Below, piece after piece: positions 27,113 to 35,861 of a stretch of 64,000 nucleotides of DNA. Within the stretch, counting starts at the first letter, position 1; the number at the start of each line of letters is the position of its first letter. The position numbers were made by a program, and so were the translations under genes. The notes under the pieces are model-generated. The model was not told the DNA's origin, made no database searches, and worked only from the letters and a program-made list of their open reading frames with translations. The stretch spans positions 7,130,001 to 7,194,000 of the forward strand of contig CP087563.1 of assembly GCA_020974905.1 (NCBI GenBank), read 5' to 3'. The DNA is from Planctomycetes bacterium syqfu (GTDB lineage: Bacteria > Planctomycetota > Phycisphaerae > Phycisphaerales > Phycisphaeraceae).

Positions 27113-27574
27113 TTATTTCTTGCCGTAGACTTCCTTGGGGTCGAAGACCTTTTCGGCTTCGGTGGTGGTCAGGGCGACGGTGCCGTCAACGGCGCCATCA
27201 ATCTTGCGATAGAAGCAGCTGTTATATCCGACGTGGCAGGCCGCGTTGCCGATCTGTTCGACTTCCATCACGATGGCGTCCTGATCACAGTCGGTGTAGA
27301 TGGCTTTGATCTTCTGAACATTGCCGGACTCTTCACCCTTGTGCCAAAGCTTTTGACGGCTGCGCGAGAAGTACACTGCTTCGCCGCATTCGATGGTCTT
27401 TTTGAGTGCGACTTCATTCATGAATGCGACCATGAGAATTTTGCCGGTTTGATGGTCCTGTGCGATGGCCGTGATCAGGCCGTTGTCGTCAAACTTGGGG
27501 GCAAAGAGGTTGCCTTCTTCGAGTTGGGCTTTATCGCCACGTTCACCGAACTTGATATCACACGATTCGCACAT
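27113..27574 (-). CDS. hisI: Phosphoribosyl-AMP cyclohydrolase
   Basis: 153 residues, monofunctional. This is the third step of histidine synthesis, opening the purine ring of phosphoribosyl-AMP. Family landmarks: LMVAFMNEVALKKTIECGEA, YFSRSRQKLWHKGEESGN, DCDQDAIVMEVEQIG with the metal-binding CDxD, and ACHVGYNSCFYRKI with the zinc cysteines. There is no fused pyrophosphohydrolase (HisE) domain. The short N-terminal CESCD stretch is unusual and may bind metal. An AAGGAA Shine-Dalgarno lies about 8 nt before the ATG. No other his genes are near. Confidence 0.95.
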   Translation of the reverse strand: MCESCDIKFGERGDKAQLEEGNLFAPKFDDNGLITAIAQDHQTGKILMVAFMNEVALKKTIECGEAVYFSRSRQKLWHKGEESGNVQKIKAIYTDCDQDAIVMEVEQIGNAACHVGYNSCFYRKIDGAVDGTVALTTTEAEKVFDPKEVYGKK

Positions 27575-27710
27575 GTTCTGATTCCTTGTAAAGTCGTTTT
27601 CTTAAACTTCAAACAGACGGGTATTGTAACAACATCGGACTTTCGTAGCACGTGGCGGTTCGCAACTGTGTTTATAGTGGATGTATCCCCGGACGATGCC
27701 TTGCTGGTAA

Positions 27711-28754
27711 TCAATGGAAAAGACGCCAATTTCTGGATCGCTCACTGGCTTTTTCAATCAGCATGTCCCAGTCAAATGCCGGCCCGGGATCGGACTTGAT
27801 TGCCTTGATGTGATGATGTCCGAGCAAGCCTTGGTATTGGGCGAGTTCATCTTCGGTAAGTGTGCGATCCATGATGATCTGTCCGTTGGCATCACGGGGG
27901 ACATCACATTTAAGCTGCGGGAAGATACGACACAGGGCAGCGGTGAGTTTGATCAGTGAATCGTATTGCTGAGGTGTCAGATCGTATTGCACGAGGTCTC
28001 TGCCGTTGATCTTGCCGGAGATGGGTTGGTCATGTGCAGGCCTGCCAATAAAGTCCGGCATGCGGAGTCCGCCATCACCATAACGCTTGGGAATCGTGAT
28101 GTGTGTGCGACCATGTTCGTCGGTGTTATACCACTCTGTAAGCGGTTTGGCGTTAGCGGATGCATAGGCGCCGATGTTGGCGATCTCAATACCAATCGAT
28201 CGATCATTGGCAACACCGGCATGCCAGGCACGTTCCTTTAAATCCAAGGTCTGGTAAATCGTCCCATCCAGATCGAGCATGAAATGCACACTCAAACCGC
28301 GGTGATCATGGAGGATGTTAAAACACTGACGACTTATGCCGCAGACATCGTAATGAATCACGAACTGGTCAACGGTCTTTTGCAGTAACGCCAGATCCCA
28401 ACCGCCCCCACGGATTTGCTCAAGAATCTTCGGTGGCCAATTGGCTTTGTTGCGTTGACCATATCGGTTGGGGGTGTCGATCCCACTGTCCTGCTGCCAG
28501 TGAGATTCGTCGAAGTCTGTAAACCGCTTTTGCACGCGATACGCATCGTACCCACCCGGGTCTGTCCAGAGCACGACCGGGGCGCCAGTGTGAAACAGGT
28601 GACCGGCTGCGACGATCTCATCGCCTTGGCGTTGGTAAGCCAACTCACCGGCACGCGGCGCGCAGGCAACGCATGTCAACAAGCAGACCCACCCCAGACA
28701 AATGGCCTGCAACTTTTGACGAATTCCCAAAAGCGTTGGTTGGATCAAGTCCAT
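27711..28754 (-). CDS. N-acetylmuramoyl-L-alanine amidase (Amidase_2, AmpD/PGRP fold), exported
   Basis: About 347 residues. The N-terminus carries a hydrophobic segment (AICLGWVCLLTCVACAPRAG), a signal peptide or lipoprotein signal with an atypical lipobox. The Amidase_2 fold begins at LLQKTVDQFVIHYDVCG (first zinc His), continues with LSVHFMLDLDGTIYQTLDL and RAWHAG, then IGIEIANIG. It closes with GLLGHHHIKAIKSDPGPAFD, which holds the later zinc ligands and the conserved Lys-x-Asp-Pro-Gly. Such enzymes cut the bond between muramic acid and the stem peptide in peptidoglycan recycling or remodelling. The start at 28754 is chosen over the ATG at 28778; neither has a good Shine-Dalgarno. It is divergent from the GH2 gene. 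Confidence 0.85.
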   Translation of the reverse strand: MDLIQPTLLGIRQKLQAICLGWVCLLTCVACAPRAGELAYQRQGDEIVAAGHLFHTGAPVVLWTDPGGYDAYRVQKRFTDFDESHWQQDSGIDTPNRYGQRNKANWPPKILEQIRGGGWDLALLQKTVDQFVIHYDVCGISRQCFNILHDHRGLSVHFMLDLDGTIYQTLDLKERAWHAGVANDRSIGIEIANIGAYASANAKPLTEWYNTDEHGRTHITIPKRYGDGGLRMPDFIGRPAHDQPISGKINGRDLVQYDLTPQQYDSLIKLTAALCRIFPQLKCDVPRDANGQIIMDRTLTEDELAQYQGLLGHHHIKAIKSDPGPAFDWDMLIEKASERSRNWRLFH

Positions 28755-28891
28755 TTTTTGATCATACCTGACTCGCATGGAAGGTTCACTTCGAAGAAGT
28801 CCAAATCGTGACGGCTGAAAAGCTGAAAGTGAAGTATTTTTCTCAAATCTTTACCGCAACATGGTGAAAAATAAGTAAACTATCTCTTTTT

Positions 28892-28908
28892 GGGCAACAA
28901 TTGTACCC
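28892..28908. promoter_or_regulatory. Candidate operator upstream of the GH2 gene
   Basis: GGGCAACAATTGTACCC contains the perfect 8-bp palindrome ACAATTGT flanked by GGG/CCC. It lies 57 bp before the GH2 start, in the divergent amidase/GH2 spacer. No regulator gene is adjacent. Confidence 0.3.
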
Positions 28909-28964
28909 TTTTGGTACCTGCTGTATACATATTGCCCGATGCTCGACTCGATGAAAGGTATTTC

Positions 28965-31424
28965 ATGTCCACGACATTGAGTTTGCTTGGTGATTGGCAG
29001 TTGACCTGCAAAGAATCCGACATGGTTTGGCAGACCCAGTTACCCGGTGATGTGCACAGCGCATTGTTGGAACACAAGCACCTGACCGATCCCTACGTCG
29101 GCACACAGGAGAATGCTGCCCAGTGGGTCCACGAACGTCACTGGACTTTCAGTCGACGTTTTGAAATCGATGCAGCGATGCTTGAACATGACCATGTGTA
29201 CCTCAATGCCGAGATGGTCGACACCGTTGCCAGCATCAAAATCAACGGCAAAAAAATCCTCGACACCGACAATCAGTTCCGTCGGTACCGCGTTGATGTT
29301 GCCAAGGTTCTCGTCGAAGGCAGTAACAGCATCGAGATCATTTTCATGCCGCCGATTCTTGAAGCGACCAAACGCGCATCCAGGTATTCGTTGGACATGC
29401 CTTACACCACCAACAACCGCGTGCCGCATATGAACCATCTGCGCAAGACCGCATGTCACGGCGGCTGGGATTGGGGCGTGTGCCTTGTGCTCATCGGTGT
29501 GTATGGCGATCTGTCACTCAACGCTGTGAACACCGCGCGGCTTGAACATGTCTACACCACGCAAACGCATCACAAAAATAAAGTCGATGTGGATGTCACC
29601 GTCGAACTGCTTGGCATCACTGCTGAGAAAATCGAAATGGAGATTGAACTGGCAGGGCAGCAGATTACCAAGACCCTTGCCATCAAGGCCGGTGAACAAA
29701 CCGTCACCCAACGCATCACCATCAACAAACCCAGACTGTGGTGGCCAGCAGGACATGGCGATCAACCCCTCTACGATCTGTCCGTGCGCGTCGGTGATCA
29801 AGCTGTCTCCAAGCGCATTGGTTTACGACATATTCACTGGGACAACTCCCGCGATAACATCGGCACGCAGATGACACTTTACGTCAACGGCAAACCGATC
29901 TTCTGCAAAGGTTCAAACTGGATTCCAACCGATGGACTTTCAATTCGTCAAACCGATGAAGTCTATGAACGTCTCATTGGTGACACCGTGGCTGCGAACA
30001 TGAACATGCTCCGTGTCTGGGGTGGTGGTCAGTATGAACGTGATCGCTTCTATGAACTCTGCGATGAGAAGGGCGTGATGATCTGGCATGACCTGATGTT
30101 TGCCTGCCAGCTTTATCCCTTTGATGATGACTTTATTGACAACGTTGCTCACGAAATCGACTACCAGGTCAAACGCCTGCGCGATCATGCCTCCATGGTT
30201 CTCTGGTGTGGTGACAATGAAGTCGAAGGCGCTTTGGGGTGGTTTGAACAAACTCGAAAACATCACGATACCTACCTTGTTGCATACGATCGTCTGAATC
30301 ATGCCAACGGCAAGGCAGTCGCCAAGGCCGACCCCAATGTCACCTATTGGCCATCCTCACCGAGCAATGGTCCGGGGCAGTTCGGCAATGTCTGGGATGA
30401 TGACTCCTCCGGCGATATGCATTACTGGGCGGTCTGGCATCAAGGCAAAAGCTTCAGTTCCTACTACGATGTCATCCCGCGTTTCTGCTCGGAGTTCGGC
30501 TACCAAAGTTTCAGTTCCATCGACCTGGTTAAAAAGTACATCGATCCGGCACACTTCAACCCGACTTCACCGCAGATGGAACATCACCAGCGAAACCCGC
30601 GGGGCAACTCGCTGATCATGGAAATGTTCACGCGTTATTTCCGCATGCCCACCAGCTTTGAAAACACGCTTTACCTGTCGCAGGTTCAGCAGGCCATCGC
30701 GATCAAAACGGCAGTCGAATATTGGCGGTCCCTGCGCCCTGTCTGCATGGGCACACTCATTTGGCAACTCAATGACAACTGGCCTGTCGCATCCTGGTCG
30801 AGCATCGAATACGACGGATCATGGAAGCAACTTCACTATCATGCCAAGCGTTTTTATGAACCGGTGATGGTGACGATGTTCCATAAGTCCGACGATGTCG
30901 TGCAGGTGGTGGGCATTAACGATCACTTCAAGTCCGCCAAGTTGCAGCTTAAATTGCAACTCGTGGACTTTGCAGGCAAGGTGCATAAGGTCTGGACGCG
31001 TGAACTCTCGGTTAAGGGCAGCAGCTCCAAGACGATCATGAAGCTGCCGATTGAGAAGCTGCCGATCCCACGTAATGAAGGTGTGCTTGTTGCGGATATC
31101 ACGGTCACCCAACCTGATGGCAAGAAGACCAAGCTGCGCAACACGCATTTCATGGATGTCTACAAACGCTGTGAACTTGCTGATGCCAACGTCACCGCCA
31201 ACATCAAGCAGCAGGGCAAAGGTTTTATCGTCGAACTCAAAACGGATAAGCCCGCGTTCTTCGTCACCTGTGCGTTTACCCATGTCGCAGGCATCTTCGA
31301 TGACAACTCCGTTGATCTGCTCCCCGGCAAGGCAACCAAACTCAAGTTCACCCCGCGTGAAAAAGTCAGTCTAACCCAACTCAAAAAAGCCCTGCACGTC
31401 ACACATCTGCGGATGACGTACTAG
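28965..31424 (+). CDS. GH2 beta-mannosidase, cytoplasmic
   Basis: 819 residues from ATG 28965 (AAAGG 6 nt before it). Domain order is that of GH2 beta-mannosidases: jelly-roll sugar-binding domain (LGDWQLTCKESDMVWQTQLP, RHWTFSRRFEID), immunoglobulin-like domain (~195-285), TIM barrel (KGSNWIPTDGL, VWGGGQYERDRFYELCDEKG), then C-terminal beta domains. The acid/base is Glu419 in WCGDNEVEG (most relatives read G-N-N-E) and the nucleophile Glu510 in RFCSEFGYQSF. It releases terminal beta-1,4-mannose from manno-oligosaccharides. There is no signal peptide, so it acts inside the cell. The GH113-like and GH130 genes at 53-58 kb would supply matching substrates. The final 26 bp overlap the convergent gene. 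Confidence 0.92.
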   Translation: MSTTLSLLGDWQLTCKESDMVWQTQLPGDVHSALLEHKHLTDPYVGTQENAAQWVHERHWTFSRRFEIDAAMLEHDHVYLNAEMVDTVASIKINGKKILDTDNQFRRYRVDVAKVLVEGSNSIEIIFMPPILEATKRASRYSLDMPYTTNNRVPHMNHLRKTACHGGWDWGVCLVLIGVYGDLSLNAVNTARLEHVYTTQTHHKNKVDVDVTVELLGITAEKIEMEIELAGQQITKTLAIKAGEQTVTQRITINKPRLWWPAGHGDQPLYDLSVRVGDQAVSKRIGLRHIHWDNSRDNIGTQMTLYVNGKPIFCKGSNWIPTDGLSIRQTDEVYERLIGDTVAANMNMLRVWGGGQYERDRFYELCDEKGVMIWHDLMFACQLYPFDDDFIDNVAHEIDYQVKRLRDHASMVLWCGDNEVEGALGWFEQTRKHHDTYLVAYDRLNHANGKAVAKADPNVTYWPSSPSNGPGQFGNVWDDDSSGDMHYWAVWHQGKSFSSYYDVIPRFCSEFGYQSFSSIDLVKKYIDPAHFNPTSPQMEHHQRNPRGNSLIMEMFTRYFRMPTSFENTLYLSQVQQAIAIKTAVEYWRSLRPVCMGTLIWQLNDNWPVASWSSIEYDGSWKQLHYHAKRFYEPVMVTMFHKSDDVVQVVGINDHFKSAKLQLKLQLVDFAGKVHKVWTRELSVKGSSSKTIMKLPIEKLPIPRNEGVLVADITVTQPDGKKTKLRNTHFMDVYKRCELADANVTANIKQQGKGFIVELKTDKPAFFVTCAFTHVAGIFDDNSVDLLPGKATKLKFTPREKVSLTQLKKALHVTHLRMTY

Positions 31425-32052
31425 ACTTACTAAGTGGTTGAATATCTTTGGTAATCGCACTGCCACATTCGGGGCAGGTGGTTTGACATGCGCTACCAAG
31501 CAGGTCATAGCTGCATGTGTCACATAGCGTGGTGACAGGGGGGACGTATTTCTTTTTGGCCGCATCATTCAATGGGATGAAGATGACGACCCAAAGCCCA
31601 CATGTGAGCCAGAAAATGGTTTCCAGTGAGATGTCGATGTACGTGTAAAAGAAGTAATACGTTGCAAGTGGGAGGATGTGATTAATGAAAAAGAGGATGC
31701 AATATAAATAACTGAAGCCATACGCCATGCCACATCGTCGATGCCCTTTACTGCCCACGCGAATGTTTTGGATGGCATACCCCATACCAAGCGCAACAAG
31801 CACAATGGTTCCGAAGTGATTCAAAATGGACATGAAAAATACGGTGTAGTGGAACGGATACCATTTACCAATTGCAAAGATCAGAAAAATCAAAGGTATC
31901 CAACGAAGAGATTGTTTGCGCCAAACAGGGGACGTCTGTTTGGATACTAACTTCTGGGAAGCGATGATCAGAATTAAATCCAGAATCCAGAGATAATTGA
32001 TTGAACCTAATGGTTCGACTAGCAGTCTTGCCAAATTCAATTGCATCAACAT
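31399..32052 (-). CDS. Membrane protein with C-terminal zinc ribbon, paralogue 1
   Basis: 217 residues with five or so hydrophobic helices (LWILDLILIIAS, WIPLIFLIFAIG, IVLVALGMGYAI, YLYCILFFINHIL, IFWLTCGLWVVIF) followed by a zinc ribbon CDTCSYDLLGSACQTTCPECG near the end. This CxxCxYDLxG...CPECG tail recurs in planctomycetal membrane proteins; its function is unknown. A related gene lies just upstream (32141-32779) with the same layout, pointing to tandem duplication. The end overlaps the GH2 gene tail by 26 bp. Confidence 0.65.
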   Translation of the reverse strand: MLMQLNLARLLVEPLGSINYLWILDLILIIASQKLVSKQTSPVWRKQSLRWIPLIFLIFAIGKWYPFHYTVFFMSILNHFGTIVLVALGMGYAIQNIRVGSKGHRRCGMAYGFSYLYCILFFINHILPLATYYFFYTYIDISLETIFWLTCGLWVVIFIPLNDAAKKKYVPPVTTLCDTCSYDLLGSACQTTCPECGSAITKDIQPLSKSSTSSADV

Positions 32053-32140
32053 GCGTTAAGCTCGCTTCCCACGGAAAATCCCTTGCGTTTAGTTTATCTC
32101 GGTTGATCGAAATAATACACTTGGTTTTTCCGCCAGAATG

Positions 32141-32779
32141 TTATGCCTCTGCGGATGACGTATTGATGGGTTTGATCGCTTTGATGATCTCACTGCCACA
32201 CTCCGGGCAGGTGGGTTGTCCTGAGCTACCGCGCAGGTCATAGCCGCAGGTGTCGCAAAGATTGTCGATGGTTTTGAACAAGGGATACTTTTTGTTTTGC
32301 CAATACAACAAATAGATCCAAATAAATGCTGTTGCAAGCCAGCATACACCAGATAAGCTTTCTGGAATCCAATCAAAATGAGAATTCATCATGGCCAATA
32401 AACTAGTAACGGCTAAGAAGTAAATGATCGCGTAAATCAGCCCCATTATTCGATTGATTTTAGATTGTTGTCGGATGTTAACCAATGCGTAACCTGTGCC
32501 AAAAGCTAATGCGAAGATATCCGCCAAAAAATCAGGCATGTCAGCAAAACGTCGATATGCTGGAAATACCAAGGCTTGATTCAGTAATAATGCAACAAAG
32601 AAAAGAATAGGCCAGATCATTATCCAGCGTTCTTTTGATTGTTTACTGATTGGTAGAAATACATTGTCTGTTGTTGTCAAAATGGAAAGCAGAACGGTTA
32701 AGCAAGCGATGATAGATATCCCGCCAATTGGATTTAAGCCTGGTGAGTAAATCGTTGAAATATGCAGATTTGTTGGCAT
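32141..32779 (-). CDS. Membrane protein with C-terminal zinc ribbon, paralogue 2
   Basis: 212 residues. Several membrane helices (GGISIIACLTVLLSILT, MIWPILFFVALLLN, IMGLIYAIIYFLAVTSLL, VCWLATAFIWIYLLYW) precede the zinc ribbon NLCDTCGYDLRGSSGQPTCP and a final ECG. Even the DNA of the ribbon and tail resembles the downstream copy, so duplication seems fairly recent or the tail is under strong constraint. A TATAAT about 45 nt upstream of the ATG may be its promoter. Function unknown. Confidence 0.65.
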   Translation of the reverse strand: MPTNLHISTIYSPGLNPIGGISIIACLTVLLSILTTTDNVFLPISKQSKERWIMIWPILFFVALLLNQALVFPAYRRFADMPDFLADIFALAFGTGYALVNIRQQSKINRIMGLIYAIIYFLAVTSLLAMMNSHFDWIPESLSGVCWLATAFIWIYLLYWQNKKYPLFKTIDNLCDTCGYDLRGSSGQPTCPECGSEIIKAIKPINTSSAEA

Positions 32780-32987
32780 GACTTGAATCCCGGATTTGTA
32801 GAGATGAAGCTTTTATCATTATAAAGATAAAACATGCAGAGAATTTGCACATTTGTCTCACCCCGCTACAATCCTTCGCTTTGCCACTTTTTGCACGAAA
32901 TGCATGCCTGATCACGTGGTTCCCCGCCGCCTGTTTGGGTTTTGCCGTGAGTTTGCCGGTAGCCGGTACGTGAACCAGGAGTTTTTT

Positions 32988-34538
32988 GTGACGGACATCC
33001 CAACTTGGGCCAAGAGCTTTTCGCCCAATATTAAAAATGACGTGCTCTCAGGTCTGACCGTCGCTTTGGCGTTGGTGCCTGAGGCGGTCGCGTTTGCCTT
33101 TGTGGCAGGTGTCGAACCGCTGGTCGGACTTTATGCAGCATTTATGGTGGGTTTGATCACATCGCTACTCGGTGGTCGGACGGGCATGATCTCCGGCGCA
33201 ACGGGCGCCGTGGCTGTGGTTCTCGTCGCGTTGGTGGCTCAACATGGCGTTGAATACATGTTCGTTGCTGTGCTGCTTGCAGGGGCGATTCAAATCACCG
33301 CTGGTTTATTGCGGCTCGGTAAACTCGTTCGGCTGGTGCCTGAGTCGGTGATGTTCGGTTTTGTCAACGGGCTTGCGATTGTCATTTTCCTGGCGCAACT
33401 CCAAAGCTTCCAGAACAAGACCATCATTGATGGCGTGGTTGTCATGCAATGGATGACCGGCAATGAACTCTACCTGATGTGCGGTCTGGTTCTCGGGACC
33501 ATGGCGATCATCCTTGGGATGGCACACATCACCAAGGCGGTCCCCGCGCCGCTGGTTGCGATTGTCTCCATTACGTTGCTGGTTCAATTTCTCAACATTG
33601 ATACCAACACCGTCGGTGATCTGGCAGGTTCGATCAAGGGGGGCTTGCCACAGTTCCATCTGCCCCAGGTGCCATGGGACTTGGAGATGATCAAGGTGGT
33701 TTTGCCATACTCAATTATCGTTGCCAGCGTGGGTTTGATTGAATCGCTGATGACGCTGAGTCTGCTTGATGAGATGTCCCAAACGCGCGGCCGTGGCAAT
33801 CGTGAATGCATGGCATTGGGTTTGGCGAACATGGTCAACGGTGTCTTCGGTGGCATGGGCGGTTGTGCGATGATCGGCCAGAGTGTCATCAACTTTGAGT
33901 CCGGGGGGCGCGGGAGATTATCCGGTTTTTCAGCATCAATCTTCCTGTTGGTCTTCGTGCTTTTCGGCAGTGGACTCATCAGCCAGATTCCCATCGCGGC
34001 ACTCACCGGCGTGATGTTCATGGTGGTCATCGGCACGTTTGAATGGTCAAGCTTCCGCGTCATGGGCAAGATTCCTAAAGCTGATGCACTGGTGATCGTC
34101 CTCGTCTCCGCCATTACGGTCATGCACGATCTTGCCATTGCGGTGTTCGTCGGTGTGATCGTTTCTGCCCTTGTTTTTGCGTGGGAAAAGTCCAAGCATG
34201 TCTATGGCAAGACCCGCATGAACCCGCAGGGTTGGAAGATTTACGAGATCGATGGCCCGTTGTTCTTTGCTTCCATCGGTGACTTTAAACAACTCTTCAC
34301 GCCCGACACGGATCCGGATGATGTGATCATCGACTTTGCACATTGTCGCGTATATGGGCATAGCGGGTTGGATGCGATCGACTCGTTGGCGGAACGCTAT
34401 CGATCACTGGGTAAGACGCTGCACATCGTGCACCTGAGTCCGGAGTGTAAACTGCTATTGGACAAAGCAGGCGACATGGTGGAAGTCAATCACCTGGAAG
34501 ACCCGCATTATCATCTTGCGGTGGATGAATTGGCGTAA
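32988..34538 (+). CDS. SulP-family anion transporter with STAS domain
   Basis: 516 residues from GTG 32988. This start is preferred over upstream ATGs because AGGAG stands 6 nt before it and the protein then begins just before the first conserved segment ([20 protein letters not shown]). The membrane domain has the SulP signatures [20 protein letters not shown] and [14 protein letters not shown], plus a later [20 protein letters not shown] stretch. The cytoplasmic STAS domain covers the last ~120 residues ([40 protein letters not shown]). SulP carriers move sulfate, bicarbonate or other anions. Substrate cannot be read from the sequence; sulfate is plausible beside algal galactan enzymes, but no sulfatase gene is present. 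Confidence 0.88.
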   Translation: MTDIPTWAKSFSPNIKNDVLSGLTVALALVPEAVAFAFVAGVEPLVGLYAAFMVGLITSLLGGRTGMISGATGAVAVVLVALVAQHGVEYMFVAVLLAGAIQITAGLLRLGKLVRLVPESVMFGFVNGLAIVIFLAQLQSFQNKTIIDGVVVMQWMTGNELYLMCGLVLGTMAIILGMAHITKAVPAPLVAIVSITLLVQFLNIDTNTVGDLAGSIKGGLPQFHLPQVPWDLEMIKVVLPYSIIVASVGLIESLMTLSLLDEMSQTRGRGNRECMALGLANMVNGVFGGMGGCAMIGQSVINFESGGRGRLSGFSASIFLLVFVLFGSGLISQIPIAALTGVMFMVVIGTFEWSSFRVMGKIPKADALVIVLVSAITVMHDLAIAVFVGVIVSALVFAWEKSKHVYGKTRMNPQGWKIYEIDGPLFFASIGDFKQLFTPDTDPDDVIIDFAHCRVYGHSGLDAIDSLAERYRSLGKTLHIVHLSPECKLLLDKAGDMVEVNHLEDPHYHLAVDELA

Positions 34539-34647
34539 GTGTGATTGCTTGAAGTTCTGAATTTCACAGAGAAGAAACGTCAACGTCATTGCAGGCGAGC
34601 CGCGTCGTGTCGACGCGGGTTTGAGCGAAGTTCAAGTGTGATTGCTT
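34537..34647. repeat. Direct repeat of 14 bp around a GC-rich hairpin
   Basis: AAGTGTGATTGCTT occurs at 34537-34550 (over the SulP stop codon) and again at 34634-34647. Between them is the hairpin CCGCGTC-GTGTC-GACGCGG (34600-34618), preceded by GCAGGCGAG. The arrangement looks like a small insertion flanked by a duplicated target. Confidence 0.45.
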
Positions 34648-34660
34648 CGATGTGATTAGA

Positions 34661-34812
34661 GCGGAGTTCACCATTAATCTCTATATTCAGTCACTCCCGC
34701 GCAGGCGGGAGTCCAGTGAAATTTACAAAGAGTCAACTGTATGCCACTGGATTCACGCCTTCGTGGGAATGACGAATGATGTGATGGTATGTAGATTAAT
34801 TGTTTGAACTGC
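34661..34812 (-). repeat. Palindromic intergenic repeat, copy C
   Basis: 85-bp core at 34690-34774 in minus orientation, with somewhat decayed second hairpin (GATTCACGCCTTCGTGGGAA). Outer ends GGAGTTCACCATTAATCTC and ATTAATTGTTTGAACTGC are recognisable. Confidence 0.8.
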
Positions 34813-34830
34813 GCTGTGTGAGATACGAAT

Positions 34831-34866
34831 TTCGACTTTGTCGAATCCCGCGGTGATACACCGCGG
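34831..34866. repeat. Double hairpin repeat, inverse relative of the element at 34590
   Basis: TTCGAC-TTT-GTCGAA (34831-34845) followed by CCGCGGTG-ATA-CACCGCGG (34848-34866) and then CTCGCCTG. In reverse complement it reads AGGCGAGCCGCGG..., like the GCAGGCGAGCCGCG element at 34591. It lies just downstream of the GT2 gene (minus strand) and could end its transcript. With copies above, it fills the 366-bp SulP-GT2 gap. Confidence 0.5.
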
Positions 34867-34904
34867 CTCGCCTGATTAACGGGTGGATGATTTTCCGTGA
34901 ACAA

Positions 34905-35681
34905 TTAATCATCCATCTCGTCATCACAACGTTTTTTCTTTTTGCCACAGATGCATCCCCATCGGTCATGGGTCCAGAGACAGAAGATGGTCATCAGGAT
35001 TTTGTAGCCGGCTTTGATTGAGCCTTTGATTGAGCCGGAGATTTTGCTTTTGCCTGCATGACGTTTGCGGTAGGGGACGTCGATGTCGATGCAATCATAT
35101 TTGTAGGATGCAGCTTTGTATTGCATCTCCACGGTCCAGCCCCAGGTGGTGTCCTGCATGTCGAGTTTGATCAGGGTTGACCAATCAATGATGCGCAGGG
35201 GGCCCAGGTCGGTGAAGCGTTTGCCGGTGGTCGCCCAGATCAGACCGCAGGCGAGTTTGTTGCCGAAGCGCTGGGTGAAGGTGAGGCTGCCGGGCTGGGC
35301 AAGTTTCGTGCGTGAGCCGATGACCATGACCGCTTCCCCACGTGCGATGGGTTTGGCGAGTTTGGCCAGTTGTGCTGGATCGTCGGATAAATCCGCATCA
35401 CAAAACGCCACCATCTCCGGCGGGGGACTCTGGAGTTTGAGCCAACTGATGCCCTTGAGACAGGCTGCGCCGTACCCGCGTTGGCATTCGTGGAGCACCA
35501 TAAACCCCTGCTGGCGCGCCAGGTCAGGCGTGTTGTCCGTGGAGTTATTGTCGATGAGGATAATGTGTCGGAAGAGATTCTTGGGGATCGCACTGGCGAG
35601 GGCGACAATGTTCTGCTGCTCGTTGTAAGCAGGAATGATCAGGTCGATAACAGGTTTTGGATCTTTGGGAATCATATTCAA
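34905..35681 (-). CDS. Family 2 glycosyltransferase (dolichyl-phosphate-mannose-synthase-like)
   Basis: 258 residues, soluble. The GT-A fold is clear: DLIIPAYNEQQNIVALASAI, IILIDNNSTDNTPDLARQQG, RGYGAACLKG, then the metal-binding AFCDADLSDDP. The later DLGPLRIIDWSTL and VEMQYKAASYKYDCIDIDVP strands, with YRKRHAGKSKISGS, match polyprenyl-phosphate sugar transferases. Such enzymes move a sugar from a nucleotide donor to a lipid or glycan acceptor. The C-terminus is odd: CICGKKKKRCDDEMDD, with two Cys and a charged tail. Two start codons are possible (35681, 35675). A single gene with no glycan cluster around it, so the product cannot be named. Confidence 0.85.
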   Translation of the reverse strand: MNMIPKDPKPVIDLIIPAYNEQQNIVALASAIPKNLFRHIILIDNNSTDNTPDLARQQGFMVLHECQRGYGAACLKGISWLKLQSPPPEMVAFCDADLSDDPAQLAKLAKPIARGEAVMVIGSRTKLAQPGSLTFTQRFGNKLACGLIWATTGKRFTDLGPLRIIDWSTLIKLDMQDTTWGWTVEMQYKAASYKYDCIDIDVPYRKRHAGKSKISGSIKGSIKAGYKILMTIFCLWTHDRWGCICGKKKKRCDDEMDD

Positions 35682-35802
35682 GTCACATGGTAGTATTGCT
35701 TTACCATTTTTGCCGCAGGTTAGCCCAATTCAAAATATTACAACGGCATGGACCGGATCGCCGACGTTAAGCAGAACCGGTTGAGCTTTGGATTTATTCC
35801 GA

Positions 35803-35831
35803 TTGACAGTTGATGGATGGCAAAGTAGTAT
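35803..35831 (+). promoter_or_regulatory. Strong sigma-70-type promoter of metF
   Basis: Consensus TTGACA (35803-35808), 17-nt spacer and TAGTAT (35826-35831). Predicted transcription start near 35838 and a ~24-nt leader containing AAAGGA before the ATG at 35862. No riboswitch-size leader fits. Confidence 0.8.
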
Positions 35832-35861
35832 TTGTTTATCCGGATTAAAGGATGAAACAAA

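Noticed and set aside
27065-27799. 244-codon frame on the plus strand over hisI
   Set aside because: hisI motifs on the minus strand are unmistakable, and the plus frame spans its terminator side and the amidase end.
32853-32987. N-terminal extension of the SulP protein
   Set aside because: It is Cys/Arg-rich and unlike the family, while GTG 32988 has AGGAG at ideal spacing.
32988-34538. SulP transporter as part of a sulfated-galactan locus
   Set aside because: Tempting beside agarase genes, but no sulfatase or formylglycine-generating enzyme is present and the gene is over 5 kb away from module 2.
35690-35861. Riboswitch upstream of metF
   Set aside because: A consensus promoter leaves a leader of only ~24 nt, too short for a SAM- or SAH-type riboswitch.
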